A DNA stretch of 64,000 nt from Chryseobacterium phosphatilyticum (lineage in GTDB: Bacteria > Bacteroidota > Bacteroidia > Flavobacteriales > Weeksellaceae), in contig NZ_PPED02000003.1 of assembly GCF_002899825.2 (NCBI RefSeq), positions 62,001 through 126,000 on the forward strand, written 5' to 3'. The translations under genes were made by a program, and so were the position numbers. Each line of letters begins with the position of its first letter. Position 1 is the stretch's first letter. The notes beneath the pieces are model-generated. The model was not told the DNA's origin. It saw only the letters and a program-made list of their open reading frames with translations, and did no database searches. This document shows positions 7,932 to 17,359 of the stretch, piece after piece.

Positions 7932-8417
7932 ATGCAAAAAAAATTACTCTCAATGTTATCTCTATTGATAGGTTTTTTTGGCTATTCACAAACTGAAGTT
8001 TACTTCAAATATGATGAAGCCGGAAACCAACGATACAGAGGAACAAATGTTGCTGGAAAAAAGGCAACAGAAAGCGCCCTAAAAGAAATCAAATTACAGG
8101 AGCCGCAAAAAACGGAACCCGTTACCAAACAACCTTCAACCATTGATGAAAAAGCCTTCTGGAAACAGGTCAGGCTTTACCCTGTTCCGGTAAATGACTA
8201 TTTGACCATTGACTGGACGGAAGAAGTTGATAATCTGATTGAATCTGTCTCGCTTTATCAACATAGTACTGTTCATTGGAAATTCCAGCAGCAGAATATA
8301 CCAGGATTAAATCGTCAGGTGAAAATCAATATGACAGGCTATGACTGGGGTGTTTACATCCTACGCTTTACGTTAAAAGACGGAAGAGTCTTTGGTAGAA
8401 ATGTAACCAAAAGATAG
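7932..8417 (+). CDS. Secreted protein with T9SS-type C-terminal domain, Rhs companion
   Basis: The 161-residue protein has a Sec signal (MQKKLLSMLSLLIGFFGYSQ). Immediately after comes VYFKYDEAGNQRYRG, which looks like a single Rhs/YD repeat unit (YDxxGNxxxR). The C-terminal 80 residues (VRLYPVPVNDYLTIDW to GVYILRFTLKDGRVFGRNVTK) follow the T9SS type A sorting-domain plan of a YPxPxxDxLxI strand and a closing GxYxLR strand. It lies 121 bases before the giant Rhs gene on the same strand. I infer a small exported partner of the Rhs protein, for example a surface adaptor; the function is not known. Confidence 0.65.
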   Translation: MQKKLLSMLSLLIGFFGYSQTEVYFKYDEAGNQRYRGTNVAGKKATESALKEIKLQEPQKTEPVTKQPSTIDEKAFWKQVRLYPVPVNDYLTIDWTEEVDNLIESVSLYQHSTVHWKFQQQNIPGLNRQVKINMTGYDWGVYILRFTLKDGRVFGRNVTKR

Positions 8418-8538
8418 GGCATAGGATAATAAATTTAAAAATTGAAGCATTGAAAGAATTAAAATTACTTTTTTCTCTGCATTCAACTTTATGACCTATC
8501 ATTCATTAATTATCACTAACACAAATACCTAATAATAT

Positions 8539-11500
8539 ATGAAATTTATTTCATCTTTTATACTATCCTTATGTTCTGTGGCGGGATTTTCGCAAACCAT
8601 ACTTTATCAGGCAGAAACTACATCCCGAACAGTTCAGGATCCGCAGAGTATAATATTTGCACAAGGTTTTTCTGCTAAATCAAGCAGCTCTAATCCATTT
8701 ATTGCTAAGATCGGGCCATCGACTGACAACCCGGGTGGTGGGCCAGCAGATTCAAATGCCGGCGCTAATAATCCAGGTGGTACCACTGCTCCACAAGGGC
8801 AGAGTTTTCATGATACGAAAGGGAATATTGACGTCAATGTATCCGGACAACTACAATTTACCGTACCAGTTGCTTTACCTCCGGGAGTAAAAAGCGTAGC
8901 TCCACAAATTAATCTGGTGTATACAAGTGGTTCCGGAAACGGGATCGCAGGATATGGCTGGAACTTAGCCGGGATCACATCGATAGCCAGAATCGGAAAA
9001 ACCATTGAAAAAGATGGAGAACTTAAAGGAATTCAATTAGATTATTCTGATTATTATACCTTCAATGGTCAAAGACTAATCCTGAAATCCGGTGAGTATG
9101 GAAAAGACAATGCTGAATATATAACGGAAAGATTCTCCAATGCCAGAATAAAATCAAAAGGAGCTATTACCGGACAGGCATGGCAGGGTCCGGAGTATTG
9201 GGAAGTGACTTTTGAAGACGGATCTCAAGCCTGGTATGGGGCCATAGCCTCAGGAACAAGCCAGGCAAGAACCCCGATAGAATATAATATCGTAAAATGG
9301 AAAGATAACAAAGGGAATTATATTACTTATAACTATACTCAAACTAGTAATACAGCTACTATTAACACCATCCAATGGGGCGGAAATGAAACACTGGGGA
9401 AAGCCCATTACAACCAGATTAACTTTTACTACGCTCCCAGAAATATCCAGGAATCATCTTATGTGAAAGGGGTGCCATTCTTACAGAGTAAAATATTAAC
9501 TACGGTAAGAGTTAACGCAGGAAGTAGTACCTTCAAAAGCTATTCTATGAACTATTCCGTGGAAACGGTCAATAGTGATCCCAATAACAGGGTTAACTAT
9601 CAGTTTGTAAAAAGCGTAACGGAAGGTAACAGTATAGGAGATGCAGCCAATCCGGTTACCTTTACCGCAAAACCATTAACTACCACGAGCAGTGAAAGTA
9701 ATTTTGCTGATTATAATAATATTGTGACGACCGGAGATTATAATGGAGATGGATTGGTTGATTTTATCGTAATGCAGCCTGCTCAGAATGGCAGACCTGA
9801 TGGATATTATATTTATTTCGATGCTATCAACAGCAGCAGCCCTTCTTTTGTTTATTTGGGCGCTTCAACTACTTTCTGGCCTAGCAGCAGTTTCACCACT
9901 TTTAATATAAAATCAGCAGACAATTATATTAAAACGAAACAAGGGCTTATTATTTCCAAAGCAAACTCAAGCTCTAATCCTCCCTCTACGGGAAATATAG
10001 AATTAAAATATTACTCTATAAAAAGTGATGCTTCTGTTTTAAATACCTATAATAACCCTCTTGTATTAGAATATTCTAAAACGATAGCCAGCAATACCTA
10101 TGAGTTTGGTAATGGTATATATCCACCTGATCCGGATCCTGAGTATGAGTATGGAAGCAACAGATCAAGCCTTGTCACCTTAAAAGAAGCAGATATCGAC
10201 TCCGATGGAATGTCTGAATTGGTGATGGGAATAGAAGATCGTAAGTGCAAATATGTAGTGATTGTTCCAGATCCGCCTAAAGGAAGATGGCAATGTAAAA
10301 CAGTAGGGAGCAGATATATAGTTGTGGACAATGATGACATACAAAACAATACAATCCATATTATCCCGGGTACCACACCTAAAAATATCCTTAGTAAAGG
10401 GGGAATTATGGACTTTGACAATGATGGAACTCAGGATGTCGTTTTTGTAGAGCCTACCGGTGTAAATACGGATGTCACCTTTTTTACCAAAGAGTACATG
10501 AACGAGAATGGCTCTTCAGCTACCAGAACCGTTAATACTCCGCTAAATAGTGTTAGACAATATGAACTGAAAAAGCAAAACAATACCTATGTTCTCAATC
10601 TAAAAAATTTGCATACCGTAAAAGGATTGATAGATGGGCTACAATTTGGAGATCTGAATGGGGACAGAAATATTGAAATGCTTTTGCCATTGCATGAGAA
10701 TGCAACCAACGATATCTATATGACAGGATGGTCTATCTATTTAAATACCGGCCTGTCTCTATCTGAAAGTGTTCAGGGGCTGATGTATTACAAAAAGGTA
10801 TCTCAGAACCCTACCTCTCTCGTCAACTATTCTCAACCAGGATTGATTGATTTGGATAATGATGGGAAAAGTGACCTTGTCAATTCTACAATAATATTTG
10901 CAGCTAATAATAATCAGCTGTCTACATGGTCTATTGATAATTATGCAGAACCATATTATAATGCTGCTGATACAGAATTTAAATGGCGTTTCACCAGAAA
11001 ACGTATTTATTATTCGCAGCGAGCTAAAGTAGTGGTAAGCCCGCTATTTGGTGATTTCAGAGTAAACAATAAATCTTCTAAAATATTATTTTTATTGAAA
11101 GGTGTTGATAATGGGGAAAGAAAACTGATCAGTTACCAACATTATAATCTCAATGCTGATAAAAATATTTCAGGTATCTTCCAGGGAGGCCTTCAGTATG
11201 ATATCGATTATAAAGAACTTGATCCTGTCATCAATCCCAATATATATACTCCGGTAAAAAAGGAATTTTATCCTTATATGGAAATGGATAGATTATCTCA
11301 GATGTATGGGGTAAGCCAAATCAGGATGTCAGGCAGAAAGCAGGATTTCAGATATAGAGGATATATTGCTCACTTACAGGGGAAAGGTATAGTAGGCTTC
11401 CGTCAAACAGCCCGCTCTTCCTGGTATGCTGATGGGTTTGAAACTACCAAAGTATGGACTGGAAAAGAGATTGATCCTTTAAATGACGGGGTTCCACTAA

Positions 11501-14500
11501 AAGAATGGTCAATCAGAACCAATAATGAAAATATGATTTTTCCGGGAGATATCTCGGAGGATAATTCACAATTATTAAGTTTTAAATTTACACAATATCA
11601 AATCGATAAATTGCTGAACGGACAGGTTGTCACTTCCATATCTAATGCTGATAAACCTAAAATTGTTACTGCACTGCTACCAAAAGAGATCAAAACCAAG
11701 GATTTTTTAACAGGTATCACCAGTGTGAATAATATCACTTACGGAGAGTATTACCTTCCTACGCAAAGCATTTACAATGTTAATAACGGCTATGGCATCA
11801 CGACTTCTACTTTTGAGTATATCCATAATCCGTCTGGCATTGGAGCTGATTATTATATTGGTCGTCCTAAGTCTAAAACTGATATAGGACAAGCCTATGG
11901 AGATAACAAATCTGCTAAGGAAGAATATACATACGAAAACAACTTACTGAAAACCCAAAAAACATGGAACAGAGATAATTCCGGATATATACTGGATACC
12001 TATATGTATGATGGATTTGGAAATGTTATTCAAAGAATTATCACGAATAGCATAGATTCTCAGAGCCAGACTACGCAGGCAGAATATGATAATAAAGGTA
12101 GGTTTGTCGTTAAAAAGACTGATAACCTGGGATTGCAAACCAACATTACTTATAATGATTGGGGGCAAATTTTAACCCAAACTGATCCTCTCAATAATAC
12201 CCTTATCAATACCTATGATCCATGGGGTAAGCTTGTGAAGGCTAAAACCAATTTACTGGGTACAACAACATATCAGTATGAAAAAGATTATTTTACCAAT
12301 TTGATTATTACACAATATGATCCGAGTGGAAATATTTCCAAGAAATACACCAATACGCTAGGTCAGGAAATAACTTCTTCAACCAAAGCTTTTGGACAGG
12401 GATATTTTGTTTTAAAAGCTACACAATATGATATTTTAGGAAGAAAATCAAAGGAATCTGAACCCTTTTTCGAAGGGCAAGGGGTTAGTGATTGGAATAT
12501 CATCGAGTATGATGATACTTTTTTCCCGTCTAAAATAAAGGCTACTTCTTTTACAGGAAAACAAATGGAGACCAGCGTTTCAGGGTTAACTACCACAGTG
12601 AAAGAACTGAACGGATATGGTAGGGTGACAACTAAAACTGCGGACGCCTTGGGAAATATCGTAACGACTGCCGATAAGGGAGGAACCGTTACATTTTCCT
12701 ATAATGCTGCAGGAGAACAGATAAAGGCTCAGTATGCCGAAAATATCGTGACTACTAAGTATGATGCATGGGGAAACAAATCGGAATTTAATGATCCTTC
12801 CAACGGATTGTATCAATATGAATATGGAGGATTCGGACAACCAAAGAAATTTACCAGCCCGAAAGGTACCAAGGAGTATACTTATAATAATTTGGGACAG
12901 CTAATTAATAAAAAAGAAATTTCTACCGTTGATGGTGGGCAGGCAACCAATAAAACTATTTCTTATTCGTATGATGACAAAGGAAAACTGATTTCCAAAT
13001 CCGGAACGTCCAAAGGGAAGGCATTTGGGTCCAATGTTTCTTATGATCCTCAGGGGCGAATTTTATCTTCTTCGGAAAGCAGCAATGGTAAGTATTTTAT
13101 CCAGAAAGGCATCACTTATGACGATAAAGGAAGAATAATTTCTTATGAAAAACAGGTATACTCTTCCGGTACTCTTACCAAAGTAAATATAGAAAATGTA
13201 TACAGTACATGGAATGGTGAGCTTTATCAGATCAAAGATAAAAACTCAGGGAAAATCCTTTGGCAACTTGATGAAGTCAATGTAAAAGGACAGATGTCCA
13301 AAGCTAAATTAGGTGTAACACAGGTGAGTAATACTTTTGATGCCAATGGTTTCTTAGTTGGTATCAATCATTCTTCCCAAATAAAGCCAGGCATTCTACA
13401 GCTTTCCTATTCATTTGATGCCATCAGAAATGAGTTGAAAAGCAGAACAACGGGAGGTGACTTTAATATTGTTGAGGCTTTTGATTACGATGATAACAAT
13501 AGATTAGTCAATTGGACAGATCCGGTAACAGGAGTAAAACCTGCGGCTTACAGAAATGTTTATGATGTTAAGGGCAGAATCATCCAAAATGATCAGGTTG
13601 GAACGATTAAGTTTGAGAATTCTGCCAAAATTTATCAGGCAACAGGAATGACCTTAAATGCTGCCGGAACTCAAAATTACAACAATGATCTCATCCAGAC
13701 TATTGTGTATAATGAAAACAATGATCCTGTATTCATTGATGGAGAAAAGGGCGATGTAGCCTTCCAATATGGATTAACAGCAATGAGGCAGAGGGTTACT
13801 TACGGAGGAAACTTCTCTGCAGAAGCTGACGGTAAATTTACCAAATTCTATAACGAAGACGGAAGCTATGAAATCATTACTGATAATACGACAGGAAAAG
13901 AAAAACATATACTGTATATTGGTGGGAATCCTTACGAAAGCAATATTATCTTTGTGAAGAATTATACGGAGGCTAACGGATCTTATAAATTTTTGCATAA
14001 AGATTATTTGGGAAGTATCTTAGCGGTGAGTGATGAAGCAGGAAATAAGCTGGAGCAAAGACATTTTGATGCATGGGGGAACTTTACTCATTTACAAATA
14101 GGAAACGGAGCCATTGTAACGGATAAAGCAACCATCCTCAGCCTGTCGAACGATCTTATGATTGGTCGTGGCTATACCAGCCATGAACATTTTGGAGAGG
14201 TAGGAATTATTCACATGAATGGAAGACTATATGATCCGTTATTAAGAAGATTTTTAAATGCTGATGAGAATATTCAGGATCCTACCAATACCCAAAATTA
14301 TAATAAATATGGGTACGTGATGAATAATCCATTGATGTATAACGATCCAAATGGAGAGTTTGTTTTTGCTATTTTTGCAGCCTTACCTGTCTTCTGGGGA
14401 ACAGTCGCTACAGCAGCAGTTATTGGGGCAGCAATAGGAGCAGTTTCTTATATCATAAGTGCTTCTTTTTCCAGTAACTGGAGTTGGGGCGGATTCTTGA

Positions 14501-15423
14501 AATCCATAACCTTCGGAGCAATAAGCGGAGCCGTGACAGCAGGAATAGGAGGAATTTTTACTACTGCAGCAAGTGGATATACCGCCGCTACACAATTTGC
14601 AGGGACGACGTTAGGTGTTTTAGCACAAGCAGGAGCGCATGCAGTAGCTCAGGGTGCCTTATCTTTAATGCAGGGATACAATTTTGGACAAGCATTTTTA
14701 TCAGGAGCCTTAGGAAGTTTAGGAGCAAGTGCGTTTGGAGCTATCGCCAAAGGAGCTGCTGGTTCTGCTATAGGACAGATTAGTTTTGGAGCTTTTGCTG
14801 GGGGTGTGGGTTCAGCTTTATCAGGAGGAAATTTCTGGCAGGGAGCTCTGATAGGAGGAACTGTAGCAGGACTGAATCATGCGCTGCATACAATGGCTGC
14901 AATGTCAGAGTATAAAGAAAAACTAAACCAATTTTTAATAGATAATAAAGTAAATCCAAAAGATAAGGCAAATCAAACAACTTTAAATGCCTATAAGACC
15001 ATATTTAAAGAATATTGGGATAATAGTGCACAATGGGCAGAATTTGCTGACGCCAATACTATCGCTGAATGGGAAAAAGGTGATAATGCAAAACTAACGA
15101 TTACTGCAGACCGTAAATTATACTCTGGTGGAAAACATCCTGCATGGGGAATTACAAATGCCGAAGGAAAAGTTATATTGGCTCCAGGACTGACTTCAAA
15201 GTCTAATTATAAACTGGCCACAGTATTTATACATGAAATGAGACACTCTATTGATTATGTTTCAGGATTCTATAAAACATTTTGGAAGCTTCCTAGCATT
15301 ACTGATATTATGGAATATAGAGCCTATTTTGAAGAATATAAATGGACAGGAGTTATGGATTCAACAGGTATTGATCATAAAGTGAAAATGGGTTTTGTAC
15401 CATCATTTTTGCTTATTAAATAA
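8539..15423 (+). CDS. Secreted Rhs/YD-repeat polymorphic toxin with putative zinc-metallopeptidase C-terminus
   Basis: A 2294-residue protein. Residues 1-19 are a signal peptide (ending GFSQ). Residues about 85-240 look like an SpvB/TcaC-type N-terminal domain (VALPPGVKSVAPQINLVYTS). Five FG-GAP-like acidic loops (such as DYNGDGLVDF near 400 and IDLDNDGKSDLV near 771) follow, then many YD repeats to about 1815. The Rhs core runs from about 1820 (DYLGSILAVSDEAGNKLEQR) to the closing NDPNGEF near 1939. A Gly/Ala-rich hydrophobic segment fills 1940-2105. The unique tip contains HEMRHSID at 2232-2239, an HExxHxxD zincin-type motif, and EYRAYFEE near 2259, which could supply a further ligand. Rhs proteins encapsulate and release C-terminal toxins; the tip here is predicted to be a metallopeptidase. 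The next gene is the likely immunity gene. Confidence 0.88.
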   Translation: MKFISSFILSLCSVAGFSQTILYQAETTSRTVQDPQSIIFAQGFSAKSSSSNPFIAKIGPSTDNPGGGPADSNAGANNPGGTTAPQGQSFHDTKGNIDVNVSGQLQFTVPVALPPGVKSVAPQINLVYTSGSGNGIAGYGWNLAGITSIARIGKTIEKDGELKGIQLDYSDYYTFNGQRLILKSGEYGKDNAEYITERFSNARIKSKGAITGQAWQGPEYWEVTFEDGSQAWYGAIASGTSQARTPIEYNIVKWKDNKGNYITYNYTQTSNTATINTIQWGGNETLGKAHYNQINFYYAPRNIQESSYVKGVPFLQSKILTTVRVNAGSSTFKSYSMNYSVETVNSDPNNRVNYQFVKSVTEGNSIGDAANPVTFTAKPLTTTSSESNFADYNNIVTTGDYNGDGLVDFIVMQPAQNGRPDGYYIYFDAINSSSPSFVYLGASTTFWPSSSFTTFNIKSADNYIKTKQGLIISKANSSSNPPSTGNIELKYYSIKSDASVLNTYNNPLVLEYSKTIASNTYEFGNGIYPPDPDPEYEYGSNRSSLVTLKEADIDSDGMSELVMGIEDRKCKYVVIVPDPPKGRWQCKTVGSRYIVVDNDDIQNNTIHIIPGTTPKNILSKGGIMDFDNDGTQDVVFVEPTGVNTDVTFFTKEYMNENGSSATRTVNTPLNSVRQYELKKQNNTYVLNLKNLHTVKGLIDGLQFGDLNGDRNIEMLLPLHENATNDIYMTGWSIYLNTGLSLSESVQGLMYYKKVSQNPTSLVNYSQPGLIDLDNDGKSDLVNSTIIFAANNNQLSTWSIDNYAEPYYNAADTEFKWRFTRKRIYYSQRAKVVVSPLFGDFRVNNKSSKILFLLKGVDNGERKLISYQHYNLNADKNISGIFQGGLQYDIDYKELDPVINPNIYTPVKKEFYPYMEMDRLSQMYGVSQIRMSGRKQDFRYRGYIAHLQGKGIVGFRQTARSSWYADGFETTKVWTGKEIDPLNDGVPLKEWSIRTNNENMIFPGDISEDNSQLLSFKFTQYQIDKLLNGQVVTSISNADKPKIVTALLPKEIKTKDFLTGITSVNNITYGEYYLPTQSIYNVNNGYGITTSTFEYIHNPSGIGADYYIGRPKSKTDIGQAYGDNKSAKEEYTYENNLLKTQKTWNRDNSGYILDTYMYDGFGNVIQRIITNSIDSQSQTTQAEYDNKGRFVVKKTDNLGLQTNITYNDWGQILTQTDPLNNTLINTYDPWGKLVKAKTNLLGTTTYQYEKDYFTNLIITQYDPSGNISKKYTNTLGQEITSSTKAFGQGYFVLKATQYDILGRKSKESEPFFEGQGVSDWNIIEYDDTFFPSKIKATSFTGKQMETSVSGLTTTVKELNGYGRVTTKTADALGNIVTTADKGGTVTFSYNAAGEQIKAQYAENIVTTKYDAWGNKSEFNDPSNGLYQYEYGGFGQPKKFTSPKGTKEYTYNNLGQLINKKEISTVDGGQATNKTISYSYDDKGKLISKSGTSKGKAFGSNVSYDPQGRILSSSESSNGKYFIQKGITYDDKGRIISYEKQVYSSGTLTKVNIENVYSTWNGELYQIKDKNSGKILWQLDEVNVKGQMSKAKLGVTQVSNTFDANGFLVGINHSSQIKPGILQLSYSFDAIRNELKSRTTGGDFNIVEAFDYDDNNRLVNWTDPVTGVKPAAYRNVYDVKGRIIQNDQVGTIKFENSAKIYQATGMTLNAAGTQNYNNDLIQTIVYNENNDPVFIDGEKGDVAFQYGLTAMRQRVTYGGNFSAEADGKFTKFYNEDGSYEIITDNTTGKEKHILYIGGNPYESNIIFVKNYTEANGSYKFLHKDYLGSILAVSDEAGNKLEQRHFDAWGNFTHLQIGNGAIVTDKATILSLSNDLMIGRGYTSHEHFGEVGIIHMNGRLYDPLLRRFLNADENIQDPTNTQNYNKYGYVMNNPLMYNDPNGEFVFAIFAALPVFWGTVATAAVIGAAIGAVSYIISASFSSNWSWGGFLKSITFGAISGAVTAGIGGIFTTAASGYTAATQFAGTTLGVLAQAGAHAVAQGALSLMQGYNFGQAFLSGALGSLGASAFGAIAKGAAGSAIGQISFGAFAGGVGSALSGGNFWQGALIGGTVAGLNHALHTMAAMSEYKEKLNQFLIDNKVNPKDKANQTTLNAYKTIFKEYWDNSAQWAEFADANTIAEWEKGDNAKLTITADRKLYSGGKHPAWGITNAEGKVILAPGLTSKSNYKLATVFIHEMRHSIDYVSGFYKTFWKLPSITDIMEYRAYFEEYKWTGVMDSTGIDHKVKMGFVPSFLLIK

Positions 15424-15430
15424 ACATAAA

Positions 15431-15970
15431 ATGAAAAGAACTTGTATATTGATTGCAACATGTATTTACAGTTTTTATTTGTCTCAGATAAAGGTAAATA
15501 CTAGAAGTGATCTGGAAATTATTTTACTAGATTCCAGTGTGTCAATGCAAAGATATTTGGACGGAGCTAATCCCTATACATATAAAATCATTAATCATAC
15601 AGATGATAATTATATTATAGATCCCCAGGGATTTAATGGTAAAACATATGTGTACGAAAATAATGAATTGTATGATGTTCCAGAAAAAATGATCCCGAAA
15701 GGCTATTATTCAAGAGATCTGGAGGATTGCAAAGCCGATTTATTATTAGTAAACAAAAGAGATTCTTTGACAGTGCAACTTGAAATTTTAAATATAGATT
15801 TTTACTATAAGATCAAAAAAACGGAAAAATATGATTTAGAAATTCAATCTAAGCATAATGAATATACTGCAACTCTATTAGGTTGTTCAAAATATATAAA
15901 AGATCTTAAACGTAAAGGTTATAAAATTTTTGATGACAAAATCAATATTAAAATACCATTAGAGCCATAA
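15431..15970 (+). CDS. Exported hypothetical protein, candidate immunity protein
   Basis: I choose the ATG at 15431, seven bases after the Rhs stop, over an in-frame ATG at 15395 inside the Rhs gene. The later start begins a clean signal peptide (MKRTCILIATCIYSFYLSQ). The mature part of about 160 residues is hydrophilic, with no recognised domain; YTYKIINHTDDNYIIDPQG and LEDCKADLLLVNKRD are typical stretches. Position directly behind the toxin tip is the usual place for a cognate immunity gene. Export to the periplasm would fit a toxin that acts in the envelope. This is an inference from position and not from homology. Confidence 0.6.
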   Translation: MKRTCILIATCIYSFYLSQIKVNTRSDLEIILLDSSVSMQRYLDGANPYTYKIINHTDDNYIIDPQGFNGKTYVYENNELYDVPEKMIPKGYYSRDLEDCKADLLLVNKRDSLTVQLEILNIDFYYKIKKTEKYDLEIQSKHNEYTATLLGCSKYIKDLKRKGYKIFDDKINIKIPLEP

Positions 15971-16319
15971 AAGGTATTGTCAAAATTTTTTAAATTTTAT
16001 ATTGCACAGAGATGATCAGATATTCAAATCTCATGCACTAAAAATAGTATTACAGAAGATTACGTAAAACAATCTGACAGAGTACATATTGTTACAAATT
16101 GAAACAAAGCCATCTTATGATTATCATGAGGTGGCTTTGTGTATACATATATATATATCATATAACTTGGTGCTGTTTTATGATTGATATTCAAAAAAAT
16201 CACTTACCATAGCCATCCATTATGTCAAAAGGAATCAAGTAACTTTTACCAAAAAGAGTTTGCGTTTTTACTTTCTTACCTTTTTAAAAATCGTATTTTT
16301 GTTCAAATTATAAGATTTT
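15971..16319. other. Intergenic region with terminator and promoter
   Basis: This 349-base stretch contains the terminator at 16104-16140, a short TA-repeat tract around 16143-16160 (ATATATATAT) and a TATTTTTG box at 16294-16301 that probably drives the polyprenyl synthase gene. No gene is supported. Confidence 0.45.
16104..16140 (+). terminator. Hairpin terminator after the Rhs locus
   Basis: A perfect nine-base stem ACAAAGCCA / TGGCTTTGT encloses an AT-rich loop. It is followed by an AT-rich stretch without a pure T run. Confidence 0.55.
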
Positions 16320-17291
16320 ATGGAATTTTTAGACAGATACCAGCAACTTGTTGGAGACGCAATCAATAAGTATACTTTTAAAGATAAACCCAGAGAGCTC
16401 TATGAGCCGATGAATTACATCATTTCCCATGGTGGAAAGCGTCTTCGCCCTATTATGGTATTGATGGCTTGTGATCTGTTTGGGGGAGACCTTAAAGAAG
16501 CTATAAAGCCGGCGCTGGCTATTGAGTTTTTCCATAATTTCACCCTGATCCATGATGATATTATGGATGAGGCTCCTTTAAGGAGAAATAAACCTACCAT
16601 TCATACTCTGCACGGGATTAATGTTGGGATTCTTTCAGGAGACGGACTGATGTTGAAGGCATATAAATTCTTCGAAGATCTTGAGCCGGAAATCTTCAAG
16701 GCCTGCATCCGGATTTTTACACACACAGGTCTTTTATTGTGTGAAGGGCAGCAATATGATATCAACTTTGAAACTCAGAAGGATGTAACTTTTGATGACT
16801 ATATCCGAATGATTACCTACAAAACCGGAGTGTTGAGTGCTTCTTCTTTCGAAATAGGAGCCTTGATAGCGAGAGCTGATTTTAAAGATGCAAAAGCAAT
16901 TTTCAACTTTGGAAAACATATCGGAATAGCCTTCCAGATTATGGATGATTATCTCGATGTTTTCGGAGATCAGGCCCAGTTTGGAAAGAAACATGCCGGG
17001 GATATCTATGAAAATAAAAAAACAGTTTTATATCTGCTGGCAAGAGAACATGCAACAGATGAAGAAAGAAAGGAGCTGGACTACTGGTATTCTAAAAAAA
17101 CTGAAAATATTGACAAGGTATACGGCGTAGAAAAGATTTTCAGAAGAACGAAAGTTGATGAAAAAGCACTCCGTCTTATTGAAAAGCATAACGAAATAGG
17201 ACAAAGCTATCTTGAAAAAATTGATATTCCAGAAGAAAAGAAAAAACCGTTTATCGAACTGGCAAATTATTTGTTGAGAAGAGAAAGTTAA
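16320..17291 (+). CDS. Polyprenyl diphosphate synthase (trans-isoprenyl)
   Basis: This 323-residue all-helical enzyme carries both aspartate-rich motifs of trans-prenyltransferases: HDDIMDEAPLRRNKPTIH (first DDxxD, with the following RR) and QIMDDYLDVFGD (second DDxxD). It also has SHGGKRLRPIMVLMA near the N-terminus, which binds isopentenyl diphosphate, and GKKHAGDIYENKKT. It condenses isopentenyl diphosphate into an all-trans chain, for quinones or the lipid carriers of glycan synthesis. Chain length cannot be read reliably. A -7 type box lies 19 bases upstream. Confidence 0.92.
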   Translation: MEFLDRYQQLVGDAINKYTFKDKPRELYEPMNYIISHGGKRLRPIMVLMACDLFGGDLKEAIKPALAIEFFHNFTLIHDDIMDEAPLRRNKPTIHTLHGINVGILSGDGLMLKAYKFFEDLEPEIFKACIRIFTHTGLLLCEGQQYDINFETQKDVTFDDYIRMITYKTGVLSASSFEIGALIARADFKDAKAIFNFGKHIGIAFQIMDDYLDVFGDQAQFGKKHAGDIYENKKTVLYLLAREHATDEERKELDYWYSKKTENIDKVYGVEKIFRRTKVDEKALRLIEKHNEIGQSYLEKIDIPEEKKKPFIELANYLLRRES

Positions 17292-17359
17292 TCTAGGGAG
17301 CAGAGGGCAGGTCGCAGGTAACTCCTGCAACCTATTTCCAGCCACCTAATACCTGTACA

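Noticed and set aside
7654..7996. Two overlapping short reading frames before the Rhs companion gene
   Set aside because: They have no family resemblance and overlap each other and the signal-peptide gene at 7932. One begins beyond a plausible promoter box. They look like chance frames in AT-rich DNA.
17292..17359. Odd low-complexity gap (GGGAGCAGAGGGCAGG, later CAGCCACCTAATACCTG)
   Set aside because: It resembles the common intergenic filler repeats of this group. Without other copies in the window I cannot support a named repeat.
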